The notes below the pieces were generated by a model. It saw only the letters and a list, made by a program, of their open reading frames with translations, was not told the origin of the DNA and searched no databases. A DNA stretch of 7,512 bases, from the NCBI GenBank assembly GCA_964585485.1, contig CAZPDS010000104.1, forward strand, positions 1-7,512, read 5' to 3'. Origin of the DNA: CALGYY01 sp964585485. GTDB lineage: Bacteria; Bacteroidota; Bacteroidia; Bacteroidales; CAIWKO01. The position numbers were made by a program, and so were the translations under genes. Below, one piece after another: positions 5,734 through 7,512 of this stretch. Within the stretch, counting starts at the first letter, position 1. Every line of letters starts with the position of its first letter.

Positions 5734-7509
5734 ATGAAAATTGACGATGCCATTGATCGCTTCACAGCCTGGCGAATCCGCAAACTAGGCGATACCGCTT
5801 TCATTTACTTACTAAGTGTAATAGTGGGGCTTGTAGCAGGCCTGGGCGCGGTGGCGCTTAAAAATTCCGTACACTTTATCCGCACCCTGCTGGAATTCGG
5901 TATTACCAGCGATTACGGCAATGTGTTGTATTTTTTCTATCCCACCATCGGCATACTGCTAACAATGCTGTTTTTTCGCCTGGTGGTAAAAGGCCGCACC
6001 GGTCACGGGATTCCCGAGGTGCTGTACGCCATTTCACGCAATAACTCCATTCTGCCAAGGCACACAATGTTTTCCAGCATCGTAGGCAGCGCACTTACCA
6101 TTGGTTTCGGCGGTTCGGCGGGATTGGAAGGTCCCGCCGTGAGCACAGGCGCCGGAATCGGCTCCAATATTGGCCGCTTTTTCCGCATCAATCAAAAACA
6201 GCTTACACTGATGATCGGCTGTGCATCGGCCGGCGCCATTGCCTCTATTTTTAAGGCCCCAATTGCCGGCATTATCTTCGGCGTAGAGATCCTCATGCTT
6301 GACCTGACCATGTCGTCGATCGTGCCCCTGCTGATCGCATCCGTATCCGGAGCCCTGACATCCTACCTTTTCCTGGGCCAGAATGTGATCTACCACTTTG
6401 TCGCTACCAGCGGCCTGCGGGCCGAAGACATCCTGCCCTACATGATACTGGGTGTGGTATGTGGATTAATCTCCGTGTATTTCACGCGCATCTATCTGTT
6501 CATCCATAAAGTTTTTAAAAAGATTCAGAACCTGTATGTTCGGCTTATCATCGGCGGTGTTGGCATTGGCCTGCTGGTTTTTCTTTTTCCACCGCTGTTT
6601 GGTGAAGGCTATAATGAAATCAATACCTGCCTTACCGGCGATTTCAGCTATCTTTTCAATAATAGTCCTTTTTATGATTTTCGCGACAGCTTGCCAGCCG
6701 CAGCCTTCATGCTAATCGCCATCATTCTGCTGAAGGTGGTGGCCATGACCCTGACCTTTTCCGCCGGCGGCGTAGGGGGTATCTTCGCACCCAGCCTCTT
6801 CATCGGCGCCAATGTTGGCATTTTGGTAACCGTTGTGGCCAAATTGATGGGGTTCGAGGATTTGTCACCGGCCAACTTTGCTTTCCTGGGCATGGCCGGC
6901 GTAATGGCCGGGGTGATGCACGCTCCGCTCACCTCCATTTTTCTTATCGCGGAGATCACCGGTGGTTATGATCTGCTGATTCCGCTAATGATTGCCGCCA
7001 CCCTGGGCTACGCCACGGCCCGCTACTTTCAGCCGTATTCGCTGAATACGCTGCGCCTGGCGGAACGTGGAGAACTGATCACCCACAACAAAGACAAATC
7101 GGCGCTGTCCTTGATGAGCATCAGCGAACTGATCGAGCAAAATTTTAGCCCGGTGCGCGCCAATGCTACCCTGGGCGAATTGGTGAAAGTCATCTCCGGC
7201 AGCCAGCGTAATATTTTTCCGGTGGTGGATAAGGATAATAACTTTCTGGGCGTAGTCTTCGTGAATGATATACGGAACATCGTGTTCAATCAGAAACTCT
7301 ATCAAACCGTTTTCGTCCGCGATCTGATGTTCACCCCCGAACCCAGCGTGGCTCCGGATGAATCTATGGAAGACGTCGCCCACAAATTCGAAAAATGCAG
7401 TCATTATAACCTGCCCGTTTTGCAGGACGGTAAGTACATTGGCTTTGTATCGCGGGCCAATGTCTTCTCCAAATACAGGAGCCTGATCAAATCCTTTTCA
7501 GAAGAATAG
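5734..7509 (+). CDS. ClC-family chloride channel/transporter with C-terminal CBS pair
   Basis: This 591-residue inner-membrane protein belongs to the ClC family, dimeric channels or H+/anion exchangers. The first ~440 residues hold many hydrophobic helices. Anion-filter motifs: GHGIPEV (90-96), GLEGP (130-134) with the gating Glu132, and GGIFAP (348-353). Two CBS domains follow, about 460-520 (VISGSQRNIFPVVD...GVVFVNDI) and 525-585 (VRDLMFTPEPSV...YNLPVLQDGKYIGFVSR), which in the family bind adenine nucleotides or regulate gating. The filter Ser of E. coli ClC is His91 here, a variant I believe common in CBS-bearing prokaryotic ClCs. By my alignment the internal proton-pathway Glu203 is Ile186 and the central Tyr445 is Asn438. 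Channel or exchanger, and which anion, cannot be decided from sequence. I chose ATG 5734; a TTG at 5680 would add 18 unlikely residues lying over the -7 box. Confidence 0.92.
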   Translation: MKIDDAIDRFTAWRIRKLGDTAFIYLLSVIVGLVAGLGAVALKNSVHFIRTLLEFGITSDYGNVLYFFYPTIGILLTMLFFRLVVKGRTGHGIPEVLYAISRNNSILPRHTMFSSIVGSALTIGFGGSAGLEGPAVSTGAGIGSNIGRFFRINQKQLTLMIGCASAGAIASIFKAPIAGIIFGVEILMLDLTMSSIVPLLIASVSGALTSYLFLGQNVIYHFVATSGLRAEDILPYMILGVVCGLISVYFTRIYLFIHKVFKKIQNLYVRLIIGGVGIGLLVFLFPPLFGEGYNEINTCLTGDFSYLFNNSPFYDFRDSLPAAAFMLIAIILLKVVAMTLTFSAGGVGGIFAPSLFIGANVGILVTVVAKLMGFEDLSPANFAFLGMAGVMAGVMHAPLTSIFLIAEITGGYDLLIPLMIAATLGYATARYFQPYSLNTLRLAERGELITHNKDKSALSLMSISELIEQNFSPVRANATLGELVKVISGSQRNIFPVVDKDNNFLGVVFVNDIRNIVFNQKLYQTVFVRDLMFTPEPSVAPDESMEDVAHKFEKCSHYNLPVLQDGKYIGFVSRANVFSKYRSLIKSFSEE

Positions 7510-7512
7510 GTG

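Noticed and set aside
6034..6396. 120-codon open frame antisense to the ClC gene, and a 139-codon one at 6985-7404
   Set aside because: Overlapped by conserved ClC and CBS motifs on the + strand; no independent support.

Overview
The window looks like a chromosomal segment of a Bacteroidota bacterium. The order purN / acpP-fabF-rnc is a familiar Bacteroidota arrangement. Translation starts are preceded by A/T-rich stretches rather than Shine-Dalgarno sequences. Several upstream regions carry the phylum's TAnnTTTG promoter box. The long surface protein has the N-terminal 'VGIGTTSP...GLLIPR' module typical of the phylum. I cannot assign a class or genus.

Layout. Positions 1-247 (+) hold the 3' end of a gene whose start is outside the window; its first part resembles an enolase-superfamily barrel strand and the rest does not. 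A strong hairpin at 250-284 serves both this gene and the convergent gene that follows. From 2358 down to 307 (-) is a 683-residue secreted fibre protein: signal peptide, Bacteroidota fibre head, 45 uninterrupted collagen Gly-X-Y triplets, about 16 YadA-head-like 14-residue repeats, and a C-terminal S74 / endosialidase-type intramolecular chaperone with a coiled-coil tail. From 3058 down to 2462 (-) is purN. A 357-base divergent intergenic region (3059-3415) carries promoters for both sides, a perfect 22-bp palindrome and another inverted repeat.

Rightward from 3416 are acpP, fabF and rnc, closely spaced or overlapping and probably co-transcribed, then a ClC-family chloride channel/transporter with two CBS domains (5734-7509) that has its own candidate -7 box.

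How the genes work together: acpP and fabF supply the carrier and the elongating condensing enzyme of type II fatty acid synthesis, rnc encodes RNase III, and purN supplies the third step of purine synthesis. These are housekeeping genes. The accessory-type content is the fibre protein and the truncated, possibly chimeric gene at the left edge. I see no phage, transposon, CRISPR or dedicated defence system. The less ordinary signals are the possible chimera at the left edge, a long RNA hairpin at the start of rnc, palindromes in the purN-acpP region, a terminator/promoter overlap behind purN, and non-canonical ClC filter residues.
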